A stretch of 64,000 nt of DNA, taken from NCBI RefSeq assembly GCF_000315625.1, contig NW_005434673.1, forward strand, positions 1,261,032 to 1,325,031. The letters run 5' to 3'. Source of the stretch: Guillardia theta CCMP2712. Lineage: Eukaryota > Cryptophyceae > Pyrenomonadales > Geminigeraceae. The translations under genes and the position numbers were made by a program. This document shows, piece by piece, positions 19,085 through 30,832 of the stretch. Position 1 is the stretch's first letter; each line of letters opens with the position of its first letter. The notes beneath the pieces were generated by a model. That model was not told where the DNA came from and searched no databases. It saw nothing but the letters and a program-made list of their open reading frames with translations.

Positions 19085-20944
19085 ATGAGAGCGCTGGAGG
19101 AGGCGACGAGGGTTGTGAGGGAGGCGCTCGAACTGCAGGCAAGCAGCCTCGCCTCAGAGCTCTCAGCTCTTGCAGCTGACTGTCTCATGCAGGCAACTTG
19201 TCATCATAAGTTGAGTCAGTGCGGGTACGGCGATGGGAGAGAGGACGATGGGTTTTCAGGGCAGGAACAAGAACTGTCACCCTCCCTTGCAAGTGCCCAG
19301 ACCCATGACGAGGTCATACCTGCCTGCAGCTACGTCGGAGAAGTTCTCTTCTCACCCTCGCACAGTTGCTCCTGTCTTTGCTGCAACACCTAAGGCAATC
19401 CAGCGACTGCATCAGGCGATGCATGAAGGTGATCTTACGCGAGAGGCTGCCACGAGAGAATGACGCGTTTCTAGGCGTTTGAGGAGGAGAGAGAGTCTGC
19501 AGCTGGACTGGAGCAGCTTCTGGAGTCAGCCAATCAGGTCCGCTCCTGTTCTTTGGTGTAAATCTGCCGACGAAATTTACCAGGAGATGGCATTGATGTT
19601 AGAGGCGCTGCGGGAAAGCGATGAGCAGACGGCCATGCAGAGAAGGACGGCGAGCTCCAAGTTCGTCTTGAATGCATTCCGAGAAATTGTGAAGAAGAAC
19701 GTTTGATATCCTTGTTGTCATTATAATATGACTGAACGTGTATGATAGCGTGACAAAGGTGCTCTTGAACAGCTTCATGAAGAGGTTGATGTGAATTGTT
19801 TCGCAAGTCAGTGTTTGAATTCGAGCAGGTGGAAGAAAGCATCAAGACATTCTTGAAGGAAAGAGCAATGCTATCTCGATCTGTAACCTACTGCTCCATC
19901 ACTCACTCATATCTCACGATGAAGTAGATCCAGAAAGACTGTAAGCGCTCGCGAGACGCTGCTACTGGTCTCTTCCATAAGGTATATCTCGCCCTCTGAC
20001 CCTCTATCTGACTCTTTCTCAAGGTTTCAGAGTTGCATGCAAGGAGATCGCGGTTTCATCCCTCGCGCTCCTGCTGCTCTTGACCTTGTTGTCTCAGGTT
20101 GAGCAGGCGAAGATTCTGCGTCTTCCCGGTAGAGCGAGGATAGTTTGTTGCGGTCTTGACCTGCTGCAGGTGTCGATGTTGTCAAGGACGAATCAGGAGA
20201 GACATCGGAGAAGTCTGAACTCGAGCCCGGATGAGGAAGAGCACGAGAGTGAAGGTACTTGACTTCCTTAATCTTCTGCCTCATCTCGCTCTCCAGCCGT
20301 GTTCTTTGCGGAGATCCGAAAGATTCTTGAGATGAACGAGAAGCTTGCGAGTTCAAATGCGAGTCTTATGTAAGTTCTCCTCTCATTCCTCTCAGCCTTG
20401 CTTCTAGAGGAGCTGAAACAGATAGATAGGGAAGGGGAGAGGGAGAGAGGGAGAGGGACAAGGTAGGGAAAGGCAGGGGGAGAGAGAAGGAGGAAGGAGG
20501 AAGGACGGAGAGGAATTCTGACGATTCTGTGCTGTAGGGAGGCGATGGAGGAGCTTGAGCGCATTGAAGTTATCCGTCTGAAGAGGTGAGAGAGAAGCGG
20601 ACTCGTCTTGTGTGATTTTGCTGCAGCGAGCGAGATCGGCTGCTGTCCAGGGTGCAGCGAATGACTAGAAGGCGATAGACGTGGCAACGGGAGGGCAGGC
20701 GGGTGTGCTGACGTCAGTGACAGTTGCTGTTCGCTAGAGGAAAAGTGCGATAAGCTCGAGGAAGAAAAGGAAAGACTCCGTGCGCAGCTGGAAGCGACCA
20801 GGTTGCGCGCAGAATCTCAGTCAGAGTCCTTCGCCTCGGCGCTGAAGGAGTCGGAAAAAGCATTGAAGGTGAGGTCGAGAAAGAGAATGAGGAGAAGATA
20901 AGAGGAGAAAAGATTAAGCAATGTAATGGCGGCGGCGGCGGTTG

Positions 20945-20994
<50 letters not shown>

Positions 20995-22561
20995 GCGGAA
21001 GAAGCAGGGAGACGGCTTATTCATGCTCATGCAGGAGGCTGTCAGCAGCGTGTGGAATGGGCAAGAGAGGAGGACAGAAAGGTTTCGCTCAATTCCCCTT
21101 TAAGACCCCAACTTTACACCTCACAGCCCTGCGAAAGAGAAACAGATCATTCAGCTGCTCCAAGAACGATCCCAGCTCAGGGCGACCGTAAGTGACGAGC
21201 TTCCTCTGACGAGACTGGGGGCGAGGAAGTGATGGTAACGCAGGTAGCAGCGCTAAATGCTTCACTTGAGATCTACCAGCGAGAAGTTGTCCAGCAGCGA
21301 AGCGTCGATCCATCGGCTGAGCAAAAGGAGGAGGAGGAGGAGGCAGCGCGAGCGAGAGAGGCTGTCTATTCTCGTGAGACGCCATCGTCGTCGTCCACCC
21401 TTCCAGCTTCAGACAACCAACAAGTTGGCAGTGAACGCCCTAAGGGACTGATGAGCTTGCTGAACAGAAGGAGGGAGAGGAAAGATGCAGACTCGACCCC
21501 AGGCCCTCTTCCTCTTTCTTCTGCGAGCTCTGTTTCCTTCCTGGCTCCAAGAAGCTCACATGGCAGGCCTGGCAACGAGTTCGATCACCTCCAGGAGCAA
21601 ATCGATGTCATGCACAAGTCCATTTGGAGCCTCTTGGGTTCGCAGGGGAGCACAACGGCGGAGAAGGATGTGGGCGTGCAGGAAGAAAGAAGGGAGAACA
21701 ATCAAGAGGAAGACGAAGAAGACGAAGACGAAGACGAAGACGAAGACGATGCGGAGAGAGAAGAAGAAGAGGAAGTGGAGGTGAGAACGAGTTTTCAGCT
21801 CAGTCCGATGGGCAACAAGCATGCAAGTCTTCAGCGGCTCAGCTTGGAATCTCCTCTGCAAGGGCCCCTGGACTTGGAAGACTTCACAGAGAGTGTTGGG
21901 AGGGAGCGACGGGGGGAGGAAGCATCGCTTGCCGTGAGCGAGGACGGCCTCTTCGACCTTGTCATCACAGTCCTACAGGCTGACCTGCCTCAGCTTGAGA
22001 GGGCGTTGAGGAACAGGAAGACAGGAGGAGCGGCGGACGGAGTTAGCGAAGCCGTCCATGTCATTGCAGAGGCAGGCAAGAGACGTCAGGCCCACAGCTT
22101 GTCCGCCTCCTCCCTCCTTGTCGACGATCCGCAGCCTTTCCTTGGTCACCCCAACGGGCAGTCGCTCAGCAGCAAACCCTCCTTCCTCTTCCGATCCTGC
22201 TCTGCCAACTGCTTCCTTCGTGTGTCGCTGTGGACAGGAGGTCAAGGGGATCCGATGCGATCTCTTGGATGGACCAAGGTGTCGGTAAGGAGGGGGAGGG
22301 GAGGGGGAGGAGGAGGGGGAGACAGTGTGGGGAGAAGGATGGAGGGAATGGAGGAAGGAAATGATAGTGCGACAGGTGAAGGAGATTCTCCCAAAGGTCC
22401 TCCATGCTGATATGGATTGCTCGGTCAAGCACAGCGACTGGTTTCCTCTCTCGGTGGACCCAGCAGCGTCTCGGGTGTCAGGAGACGGAGGGAGTGACGC
22501 GATGAAGGCTGTCAAGCTTCTCCTGTCTGTTACCTACCGAGGGAGCACAACAGATCTGTGA
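19085..22561 (+). CDS. Coiled-coil protein with C-terminal C2-like domain, multi-exon
   Basis: Exon-like segments share a coiled-coil character: MRALEEATRVVREALELQ (19085), DEIYQEMALMLEALRESDEQ (19570), VFFAEIRKILEMNEKL (20303), EAMEELERIEVIRLK (20538), EEKCDKLEEEKERLRAQLEA (20738) and VAALNASLEIYQREVVQQ (21244). A long exon (to about 22285) has a highly acidic Glu/Asp tract (21700-21780). After it comes a beta-rich segment, SANCFLRVSLWTGGQGDP, then LGWTKV, spliced over a G-rich intron to VKEILPKVLHADMDC and ending AVKLLLSVTYRGSTTDL. Length, alternation and the closing strand suggest a C2 domain, which often binds membranes. Start and several joins are uncertain. I cannot name the family; cilium or cytoskeleton scaffolds have similar layouts. 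A (GAT)n repeat (20947-20992) lies in an intron. Confidence 0.55.
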
Positions 22562-23331
22562 CAAGAGTGTGGCGGCTAAGAGCGCATGGCAGCAGAGGAG
22601 AGGTGATGTTGAGAGTTACGAAATGTTACTTGATGTTGAGATATAATGTTGCTTCATGTTAAGATTTGATGTTGTTTCATGTTGAGAATGAATTTTGTTT
22701 CATGTTAGTGCTTCAGCGGGAGGGTGAACCAGCGAGCGGATGAAGGTAGGGTTCAAGAGGAGGGAAAAGGAGAAGGGAGGGTGCAGGAGAAGGGAGGGTG
22801 CAGGAGTTGAAGAGGAGAAGGATGAGGACAACGGGATCTGGAGACGATCGGATATCGTGGATGAGGAGGAGGAGAAGATTCATCCTCCTGGTCGTGTCCG
22901 CTGTCGAGTCGTACACACTGGCACAGGTGGATGTGGGTGAGGGGAGGGAGCGGGGGAGGGAGGGGGGGGTTGTAGGCAAGAAAGGAATTTAGAAGACAAT
23001 GATGATACTAAAGGAGAGGTTGAAGTAGACTGAGGAGGCAGTGGTGTTAGTGGTCATGGTGGTGATAAAGGAGGGGGGAGTGGTGGATGCGGAGGACTGA
23101 GGAGGATGGGGCCGGGGGCAGGCAGAGAAGGGATCGAAAGACAACTTTGTGCTGAGAACAAAGTCCTTAACATGAGGTAGACAAAAGTTTCGATTTCAAT
23201 GACAACATACATGGAAAAGGCAAGCCGGAGCAAGCAAAGGAGGAAAGGTAAACCAACAAAATCCGCCTCGACAGGAAACTAGGAAAGGGAGGAGACAGCA
23301 AACACAAGTAGCGTGAAAGATAAGACCGTTG
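22562..23331. other. Intergenic; short imperfect repeats, no gene
   Basis: Near 22617-22710 a TGTT(TC)ATGTTGAGA-type word repeats about five times. Then come G/A-rich low-complexity tracts (22740-22970) and gene-free sequence to the next start. Weak open frames here are purine-tract artefacts. Confidence 0.4.
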
Positions 23332-26300
23332 ATGGCTGCCAAACTCAGTGAAATCTTTTTTTCTTTGCTATGTTTAGCAGCCCGCCTCGGGATTGCTGGT
23401 ATTCTGTTATCGAAGGCACCTGTTCTCCCTGCTGTTCTCCCCTCTCCCTTGCTCTCCCCCCCCCCCCCCCCCTTCCATGTTTCTCCCTCCCTCCTCTCCC
23501 TCTATGGAGGCTTCCAGTGCTTGTTGCGACAGGCCATGAATCAGGATCCTGTCTCTCCTCCCTCCCTCCCTGTCCCTCCTCGTCTCCGACGTTGCCCGAG
23601 TAGCGAGACGTATCGATGCATGCCGGGCAGGGTGCGAGGGAGGCGATTGGGATTCATCAACTGCGGGGCCTGACTTTGCTGGCTCATCCGATACCCTCGC
23701 CCCATCCCTTCAATGAGACTGCAGCATCTGATCGCAGAAAGTTCCTGTCGGCCATGCGGGAGCTGGATGCTGAAGAGGTAGTCTTCTCCTCTCCTCTTCG
23801 CGTCTTGACCGAGATGAAGGTGTGCGAGCTTGACGACGTCTCTCTAGATAACATCACAGCGCTCGCACAAGACCCTCGTCGCTTGCAGACCACCGCAGAC
23901 AATGCAGCGCTGGTTGTGCTGGTAGTTGCCCTAGGGCGAACACAGGAGCAGAGGTTGCAAGTACAGGACCGGGAGGGCAGATGGGTCTTCGCAAGGGAAC
24001 TGGTGGATAGCGTCTACTTGATGAGCTCGCACAAGAAGTTTCGGGTCTGTCTTGTGATGCTCAGCGTCTTCTTGCAAGATTCCAAGGCGCTGCTCTGCTG
24101 GACTCCGGCGACGCTGGCGGTTGAGGAGGGAAGGAGGGAAGGGAGCGCTATGGTCATGTGAGCCCCTGAGCACTTGAGGAGGAGGAGGAGGAGGAGGAGG
24201 AGGATGACGCTGCTCTGCACAGGGTGTGGGCTGCTTGCCCCGTTCATGAGGGCTGGATGGACGAGAAGGGATCGGTCTGCTCTTGTTGTGTTAGAGGGTC
24301 GGATGACTTTCTGCAGGTTGTAACTCAAGTGGTGTGTGAGAGTTTGTGCGCGAACGCTGAGATTCAGAGCATCGAGGGGAGCATGCAAGAGGTAGTGAGT
24401 CGATAGGTGACCAGTCAGTGATGCATGGCAGGTGAAGGAGAAGCTGGACTGGTACAGAAAGAGCAAGGGCTCCGCCTCCTCCTCCTACTCCAGGTTTTCT
24501 TACTTGTTGTCGGGCAGAAGCCAATTGACGTGTGATGGTACCAGAGACTCGAGGATGTGGAGCATGGCCCAGGTCGGCGTGCTGCTGAGGAGCGAGAATG
24601 AGCGGGAGCATCGGCTCGAGTTCGATCGCGTTTGTCAGCCTTCCTTCAGCCCCAGGTCAGGCAACTGCCTGGCTCGCCCGCTTCTAAAGCAGAGCAAGTG
24701 GGAACACCAGGGTGCTGGAGGATGGAACGCTGGCTCCTCGCGTCCCCTGGCAGACTTTCAGCGAGCACGAGCTGGAGGTAAAGGTGAGCATCGCCTGCCC
24801 GACGCCGGGGGCCAAGATCTTCTTCTCCTCCGACGGGTCGATCCCTTCCCCCGACTCCCCCACGTCCTCCCTCTACACGAAGCCTGTCCTGCTCCAGCAC
24901 CGCGACGACAGTGCACGCGACTTCATGCTGCAGGCTGTGGCAGTAGAGGAGGGGAGGCGGCCGAGTCGGGTGGGAAAGTCTCCGGTGTATCGCATCCTAG
25001 GGGAGACGAAGAGCGTTACGTTCGAAGAGACGAGGGAGGAGGACAGCGTCTTTCTGTCCATGACCTGTTGCACTCAAAACGCCATCATCTACTTTGATGA
25101 GGATGGGAAAGTTCCTTGTAAGAATTCCTCCGTCTATTCCAGACCGATCCGAGTGAGGAGCAAGGTTGTACCCCCTCCTGCCCCCCCCCCTCCTGGTCCT
25201 CTTCCCTTCCTTCTGTACTCCATTTCCCTCTCCTCTCCTCTCCTCTCATCGATTCCTCAACTGCAACAGGAGATAAACACAATCGCCATCGCCCCCAACT
25301 GCGTCCCTTCCACCATCTCCACCTATCGTCTCCTCGAACAGGTCGACACATGCTGGGCATCTTGCCGACTGACAGCTGGCAGCTTCAAGTTCCTCGAGTA
25401 CGGCTGGAGGGCGAAACGATGCCACCCTCCTCCCTCGATCCAGAGCTCGTAGGCCAGCAAGTGTTCCTTGACATGGCGAGAGTGTCAATCGAAGGGGAGG
25501 AGGAAAAGATGGGGTTTAAGATCACTTACACGCTCAACGGTGACTCACCCTCCTCCTCCTCTGCTCTCTACCGTGAGCCTCTTGTCTTTGACAAGCCCGG
25601 ATGTTACAGGTCCTCAACGCTCTTTGTTCCCCGCCTAGCGCTCTTTCCTTTTTCTCTCTCCTCTTCCCTCCTTGTCCATCTCCTCTCCCTCCTTCCTCCT
25701 CCCTGTTCCTTCCTCTCTCCTCCTCTCCCCCTCCTGGTTCTTCTCTCCCCCTTTCTCCCTCTTTCCTTCCGTTGCTCTCATTTATTTGAGCTCTCCTCCC
25801 TCTCCTTCAGCTCTTTCGCACTTCCTATCCTGTTCCTAAGGTGTCTCGCAGGCTAGTCTGCATGGCCATGGCATACAAGATGGCTGATTCCCTCCTCGCC
25901 ACCTGCGACTTCATCGTTCAGAATCGTTTGAGCTCCCCAGAGTTGCTTCCTAGGTGATACCCTCGTCCCTCGTCCCTCGTCCCTCGTCCCTCGTCCCTCG
26001 TCCCTCGTCCCTCGTCCCTCGTCCCTCGTCCCTCGTCCCTCGTCCCTCGTCCCTCGTCCCTCGTCCCTCGTCCCTCGTCCCTCGTCCCTCGTCCCTCGTC
26101 CCTCGTCCCTCGTCCCTCGTCCCTCGTCCCTCGTCCCTCGTCCCTCGTCCCTCGTCCCTCGTCCCTCGTCCCTCGTCCCTCGTCCCTCGTCCCTCGTCCC
26201 TCGTCCCTCGTCCCTCGTCCCTCGTCCCTCGTCCCTCGTCCCTCGTCCCTCGTCCCTCGTCCCTCGTCCCTCGTCCCTCGTCCCTCGTCCCTCGTCCCTC

Positions 26301-28076
26301 GTCCCTCGTCCCTCGTCCCTCGTCCCTCGTCCCTCGTCCCTCGTCCCTGCTTCTCCTTTCTCCTCCCTTTCCGATTTTCAGTCCTTAGCTCATGTCAAAC
26401 TCTGTCTGTGCTGGTCTAAAGCTTATGGGCAGCTCGGGAACGTTCCGGGAGAGGACGGAGCTGGCAATGACGAGCGAGCACAAGGATGCTAGCATCTTCT
26501 TCACCCTCGATGACTCCGATCCTTCTCCCTCCTCCTCCTCTTCTCATCTCTTTCAGCGTCCCATACGCCTCGACAGACGCGATCAGGATCTCTTCACTGG
26601 AACTGGTTTGCTCCAAGGAATCTCGCTCCTTCCATGGCAACCCCTCGAGCTTCGGTGCTTCCTCTCCCTCTCCTCTCAGCACTCTGACAGTTGCCTTCTC
26701 CTATTATCTCCCCAACCCTCGCTCGCTCGCTCGCTCGCTCGCTCTCACCCACCCACCTCCCTCCCCTCTCCTCCCTGCTCTTGTCCTTTCTTTGTTCCCT
26801 CCCCCCCCTCCCCCCTTCACTTTCTCCTCATCCCCACCTTCCTCGATTGGACATCTCCTACAGATTCACCGCTCGCGCCATGGCGAAAGGTTTCATCGAC
26901 TCGCCGGCGTCTCACGCTCGCCTTGTCCTCCTCCAAGTAGTTGAGACTCCGCGCGTTTCTCCCTCCCCCGGCGTCTTCCTGGAGCTCGTTGAGATTCTCT
27001 TCACCTCCTCGACCCCAGGAGCTATCCTCCACTACACCCGAGACGGTCAGGAGCCCAGCAAAGACTCTCAGGTCCTCCTCTTCCTCCTCTGCTGCTGGTC
27101 ACAACCTTCAGGTCTGTGTCGGCCCCATCGTCCTCAGGGATGCAGGATGGACGGAGTTCCGAGTGCGGGCGGTGAGGGAAGGGATGTGGGAGAGCGAGGA
27201 GCTGTGCGTCAAGTTCGGGGTCGAAGCGCAGGCACGGCATGATGAAGCGTGTGCAGGAGCTGAGACGCTGTGGCAGGTGATGGCGTGGGGGAGCGGGAGC
27301 GGCGGGAGGCTGGGAGGAGGAGACGAGGAAGATCACGAGCTACCCTCTCGCGTCCTCGGGCTCGAGGACATCAACGTCGCTCGAGTCTTTGCGGGTCGAT
27401 CGCACAACCTTCTACTTACTAGCTCTAGCAAGGTACTGCAGAGGAGAAGCTGGCCTGTCCTGAACGTGCGAGTAGGTGCTGTCAATGGGAGTAGGACTGG
27501 GCGGACGGTTGGGAAGGAAGGAGACGAGCAGTCTGCTGCCGAAAGAGATTCCTGCGATGATCGAGGTAAGACACGAGGAGCCGTTGCTGTTGCTCTCCCA
27601 TTGCTGTTGCTCCTGCTTCCTCCTTTCCCTCTTCCCCCCCTTCTCCTTCCCCTCTCACCTCGTCTCTCACCTCTTCTCCTCATTCTCCCTTCTCCCTCTT
27701 CTTCACTCCCTCCTTCTCCTTCTTCCTGTCCCTCCTGATACAGCTGAATGTTGATCCTCAGATCGTTCAGGCAGCCGCAGGAGAGAGGCACTCTCTGCTG
27801 CTGAGCAGGTGGGAGAGAAGGGAAGTCGTAACGAGGGAAGGGAGAAAAAAGGGGAGATGGGGAGGGAGGGGAAGGGAGGGGAGATAGTGAAAGTGCAGCA
27901 GCTCAGGCATCGTCTTCTCCTTCGGGGATGGACTGCAAGGACAGCTTGGACAGGGTGACATCGTGAACCTGGTGGAGCCAAAGGCAGTTGAGGTGAGAAG
28001 GAGTAGAGAGGAAGAGGAGGAGGAGGAGGGGGAGGAGGCGAGAGGAGGCGAGAGGAGGCGAGAGGAGGAGGAGGAG

Positions 28077-28108
<32 letters not shown>

Positions 28109-29459
28109 GGAGGAGAGGATGATGATGATGATGATGATGAGGAGGAGGAGGAGGACTTGAAGAGTGGAAGAGAGAGATTTCAAGAGAAGGAGATGCAGGT
28201 AGTGCGAATAATGGAAGCGAAAGGGAGCAGATCGAGGAAGAGGAGATTAAGTGGAGAGAGGAGGAAAAGTGAGAGGAAACGTACTGACAGCTGTCAAGGA
28301 GGACTTGGTCGATGTCGTCTTCGTTGCTGCGGGAGGGTGAGAACGAATCGTCGCTCTTCCTACCAACTTTGCGTTTCAGGTATCACTCCCTTGCAATCGA
28401 GAGGAATGGGCATGCCACGTCATGGGGGCGAGGAGGTGAAGGGCAGCTGGGGTCGGGAACGAGGTACTCGACCAGTCGTCCGTCCCCTATGGTCAGCACC
28501 AACCTTGTTGCTACATGTCCCCTGACGATGTTCAAGTTCGCGTCCAATGAGGGCGGGGCTCGACAGGGTACTGCTGCAGGAGACGAGGAGGAGGAAGCGA
28601 CTGACGTTCAGGCTGCAGGACTTTACGGCTGCAAGCTCAAGATGATCGCAGCAGGGGACTGGCACACGGTGAGGAAGATGGAAGTGGGAGAGGAGTAGAG
28701 GGAGAGGAGTAGAGAGAGAATGAGGAGTGAGAGGGAGAGGAGGACAGAGGACTTAAACCAAAATTGCAGGTGGCCGTGACAATCACTGGTGAAGTTTTCA
28801 CTTGCGGTCGTGGACTGGAGGGTCAGCTCGGGCATGAAGGCGTCAACTTCTTGCTTGTCCCTACTCGCATTCTCCTCAACAATGTCAAAATCGTGCAGGT
28901 TGTCTTGACTTCAGTCGATCGACTACTTTCCTCCTCTTGACTCTCCTGCTTCTCCCTGAACATCTCAGGCAGCAGCAGGTCGAGAGCACAGCCTCCTCCT
29001 CGACGACAAGGGCAAAGTGTGGGTGTGCGGCAGCAACGAGAGAGGACAGCTCGGAACCGGTGTGCGTTGACTCCTCCCAAGGAGACTGACGGCTTCCAGG
29101 TCTTGACGGAGGCTCCAGCATCCCTTGCATCCTCGAGCCTCTCCGCTCTTCCAACATCGCGAGCATCTTTGCCGGGCCCGCAACGTCAGCAGCGGTGGAC
29201 GAGCAGGGGGCTGTGTTCGCCTGGGGCTCCAGTAAGTCTCCCCGCAGCAAGTGATTAGGTGACCAGGGTGCTTGCAGACAGCAGCGGCATGTTGGGGCTG
29301 GGAGACAGCGAGGACAGGAGGACTCCCTGTGCTATCACGAGCCTAGGAGGGCTACAGGTCACTCCTCCATCTCCCTCCTCCATGTGATCACTTCGTCTCT
29401 AGGTGGTGGACCTGGCTGTCGGTGCGCAGCATATGCTGGCACTGACAAGGTGGAAGTAG
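23332..29459 (+). CDS. Large protein with chitobiase C-terminal-like repeats fused to RCC1 repeats
   Basis: Multi-exon gene ending VVDLAVGAQHMLALTRWK. Five segments fit the CHB_HEX_C_1 pattern, each with an [IF]xFTxDGSxP-like strand: GAKIFFSSDGSIPSPDS (about 24800), QNAIIYFDEDGKVP (25080), GFKITYTLNGDSPSS (25515), ASIFFTLDDSDPSPS (26490) and GAILHYTRDGQEPSKDS (27020). RCC1-type blades follow from about 27270: VMAWGSGSGGRLG, VFSFGDGLQGQLGQG, SWGRGGEGQLGSGT, VFTCGRGLEGQLGHEG and VWVCGSNERGQLGTG, alternating with AAAGREHSLLL strands. Upstream, 24315-24530 encodes helical segments probably of the same protein. The start is tentative: 23332 begins MAAKLSEIFFSLLCLAARLG, a possible signal peptide. 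A carbohydrate- or protein-binding surface role is inferred. One intron carries a large 7-bp satellite. Confidence 0.68.
25960..26347. repeat. Perfect 7-bp satellite (CCCTCGT)n, about 55 copies
   Basis: An uninterrupted run of CCCTCGT (ACGAGGG on the other strand) of roughly 385 bases inside an intron of the CHB/RCC1 gene, between a donor after GCTTCCTAG and an acceptor near 26391. Copies appear identical throughout, which implies recent expansion. Because 7 is not a multiple of 3 the run stays open in some frames, giving a spurious Pro/Ser/Val/Arg repeat protein. Confidence 0.95.
28010..28155. repeat. (GGA)n/(GAT)n microsatellite in a CHB/RCC1-gene intron
   Basis: GAGGAGGAG and GAGGCGAGAG units followed by seven or eight GAT triplets, flanked by RCC1 exons. 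Confidence 0.85.
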
Positions 29460-29558
29460 CCGACACTCTCAGTTCTAGTAAGTTCACAACACAAGATCTC
29501 CACACAGCCAGCAGCTACACGCTAACACTGCTGCCTCTGGTCTTGCCATGCGCGTCTC

Positions 29559-30173
29559 TCACCGCCAGAGGTTCGCCAGCACGGGGGCAGTCTCAATGAG
29601 CTCGATAGGCGAGGAATGCGAGCCCTTCATCTGCTTGAACGCAGGGTACTCGGAGGAGGAAGTGGTGTCGAACGCGAAGAACCCATCCTCAGGCACTCCA
29701 AGTTGTGCGTCAGGGTAGAACTCGGGCATGGAAGGCTTGCCAATGTCGTCCCAGGGCTGGATCAGCGTGTAGTAGTGCGCTGGCTCCTTGGGGCCATCGG
29801 GGAAGCCTTGAGCCTGAATGGTGAGGTACTTGCCCATGTCATGAGGGTCGTCGTCCGACTTGTCAACAACGACAGGATCTGAGATAAAGTCAGGTGGAGC
29901 TAGAATGAAGCACATTCACCCACATCCTGTTACTATGTCCCATGGACCCTTCCTCCACAGGTCATCCTTTCCGCTGCAAGCGCACACTACTCGCTGATCC
30001 GGGTTGTATGTCGAAAATCCGGTGCACCGACAGCGTCCAACAAAGTCATCCTTGCTGACTGTGGACCAGCCGCCATACAGCGCTTGGCGCCCGCGGGGAA
30101 CCGCGGCCGACAACATTTCATACTCGCTGGTTCGCTTGTTCAATGTCACGATAGTAAGAACTGCAGCAAGCAA
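29559..30173 (-). CDS. Unrecognised protein with N-terminal membrane segment
   Basis: Two exons, upstream to 29924 and 29878-29559, joined over a 45-nt intron with a CTGAC branch-like motif before the acceptor (phase 1, giving DIVTGYPVVVDKSDDDP). The upstream exon begins near 30181 after an acceptor and encodes VALLLAAVLTIVTL, a single hydrophobic segment. SEYEMLSAAVPRGRQ and a Cys-containing stretch (VGRCRCTG, VVCACSGKDD) follow. The C-terminal part has HYYTLIQPWDDIGKP and PEDGFFAFDTTSSSEYPAF. I recognise no family. The membrane or signal segment and possible disulfide Cys suggest a lumenal or secreted location. The initiator must lie in an exon farther upstream that I could not place. It converges with the CHB/RCC1 gene, with 99 bases between stops. 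Confidence 0.5.
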
Positions 30174-30358
30174 CAGTGCGACCTGCGTACTTCTGTCAGA
30201 GACAACTCATAGCATCTAGTGACCTCTTGAGGAACACTCCTCTTCTTTCCCCTCTTTCCCAACTCATCCTTCCAACATCACAGTTGGTTTTCCTGCGCAT
30301 CGTCCTTCATATCTCCTCCGCTAATCATATCGAAGATCAATCGCTTGCTTGCGGAACC

Positions 30359-30514
30359 ATGCTCTCTGCCCTTTCGTCCATGGCACCAACTCTCTCCTCC
30401 ACAGTCTCCTGTCCCTCCTTCCTCCTCCTCCTCGCCCTTACCGCTGCAGCAGTCGCTGCCGTGGCCCTGTGCATTGCCGCGCCTCTTCGTATCTTTGGAA
30501 ACGGTCTTGAATAA
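30359..30514 (+). CDS. Possible 51-aa membrane peptide
   Basis: An ATG-initiated frame (MLSALSSMAPTLSS) containing a hydrophobic stretch (SFLLLLALTAAAVAAVALCI) and ending FGNGLE. It could instead be antisense to the upstream exon of the neighbouring minus-strand gene or noncoding. Only length and hydrophobicity support it. Confidence 0.2.
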   Translation: MLSALSSMAPTLSSTVSCPSFLLLLALTAAAVAAVALCIAAPLRIFGNGLE

Positions 30515-30832
30515 CGTATTTGAAACGGTTCATAACGAGTTTATTGATTTTGGCGGGAAGGGCAGAATGGCGCGAAGGCAATTGAAGACATGGGGGAGGG
30601 AGGAATGGGGAGGGAGGAAGGCAGCAAGAGAAGAACGAGGACGACGATGAGGAGAGAAGTGAGTTGACGAGAGGAGGAAGAGAGGAAGAGAGGAAGAGGA
30701 AGAGAGAGAAACCAACACGCGCAGACGTTTTGACAAGAGAATGAACAAAACAAGAGTTAGCTTTTTTAAATATTGCGATGCGGTTTCAGAAATGTCGTTT
30801 GATCCTGAACAAACAGACTGAAGACCGGCAGC

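Noticed and set aside
25954-26388. 144-codon Ser/Leu/Val/Pro/Arg repeat protein
   Set aside because: Frame through the 7-bp intronic satellite; flanks show splice sites of the CHB/RCC1 gene.
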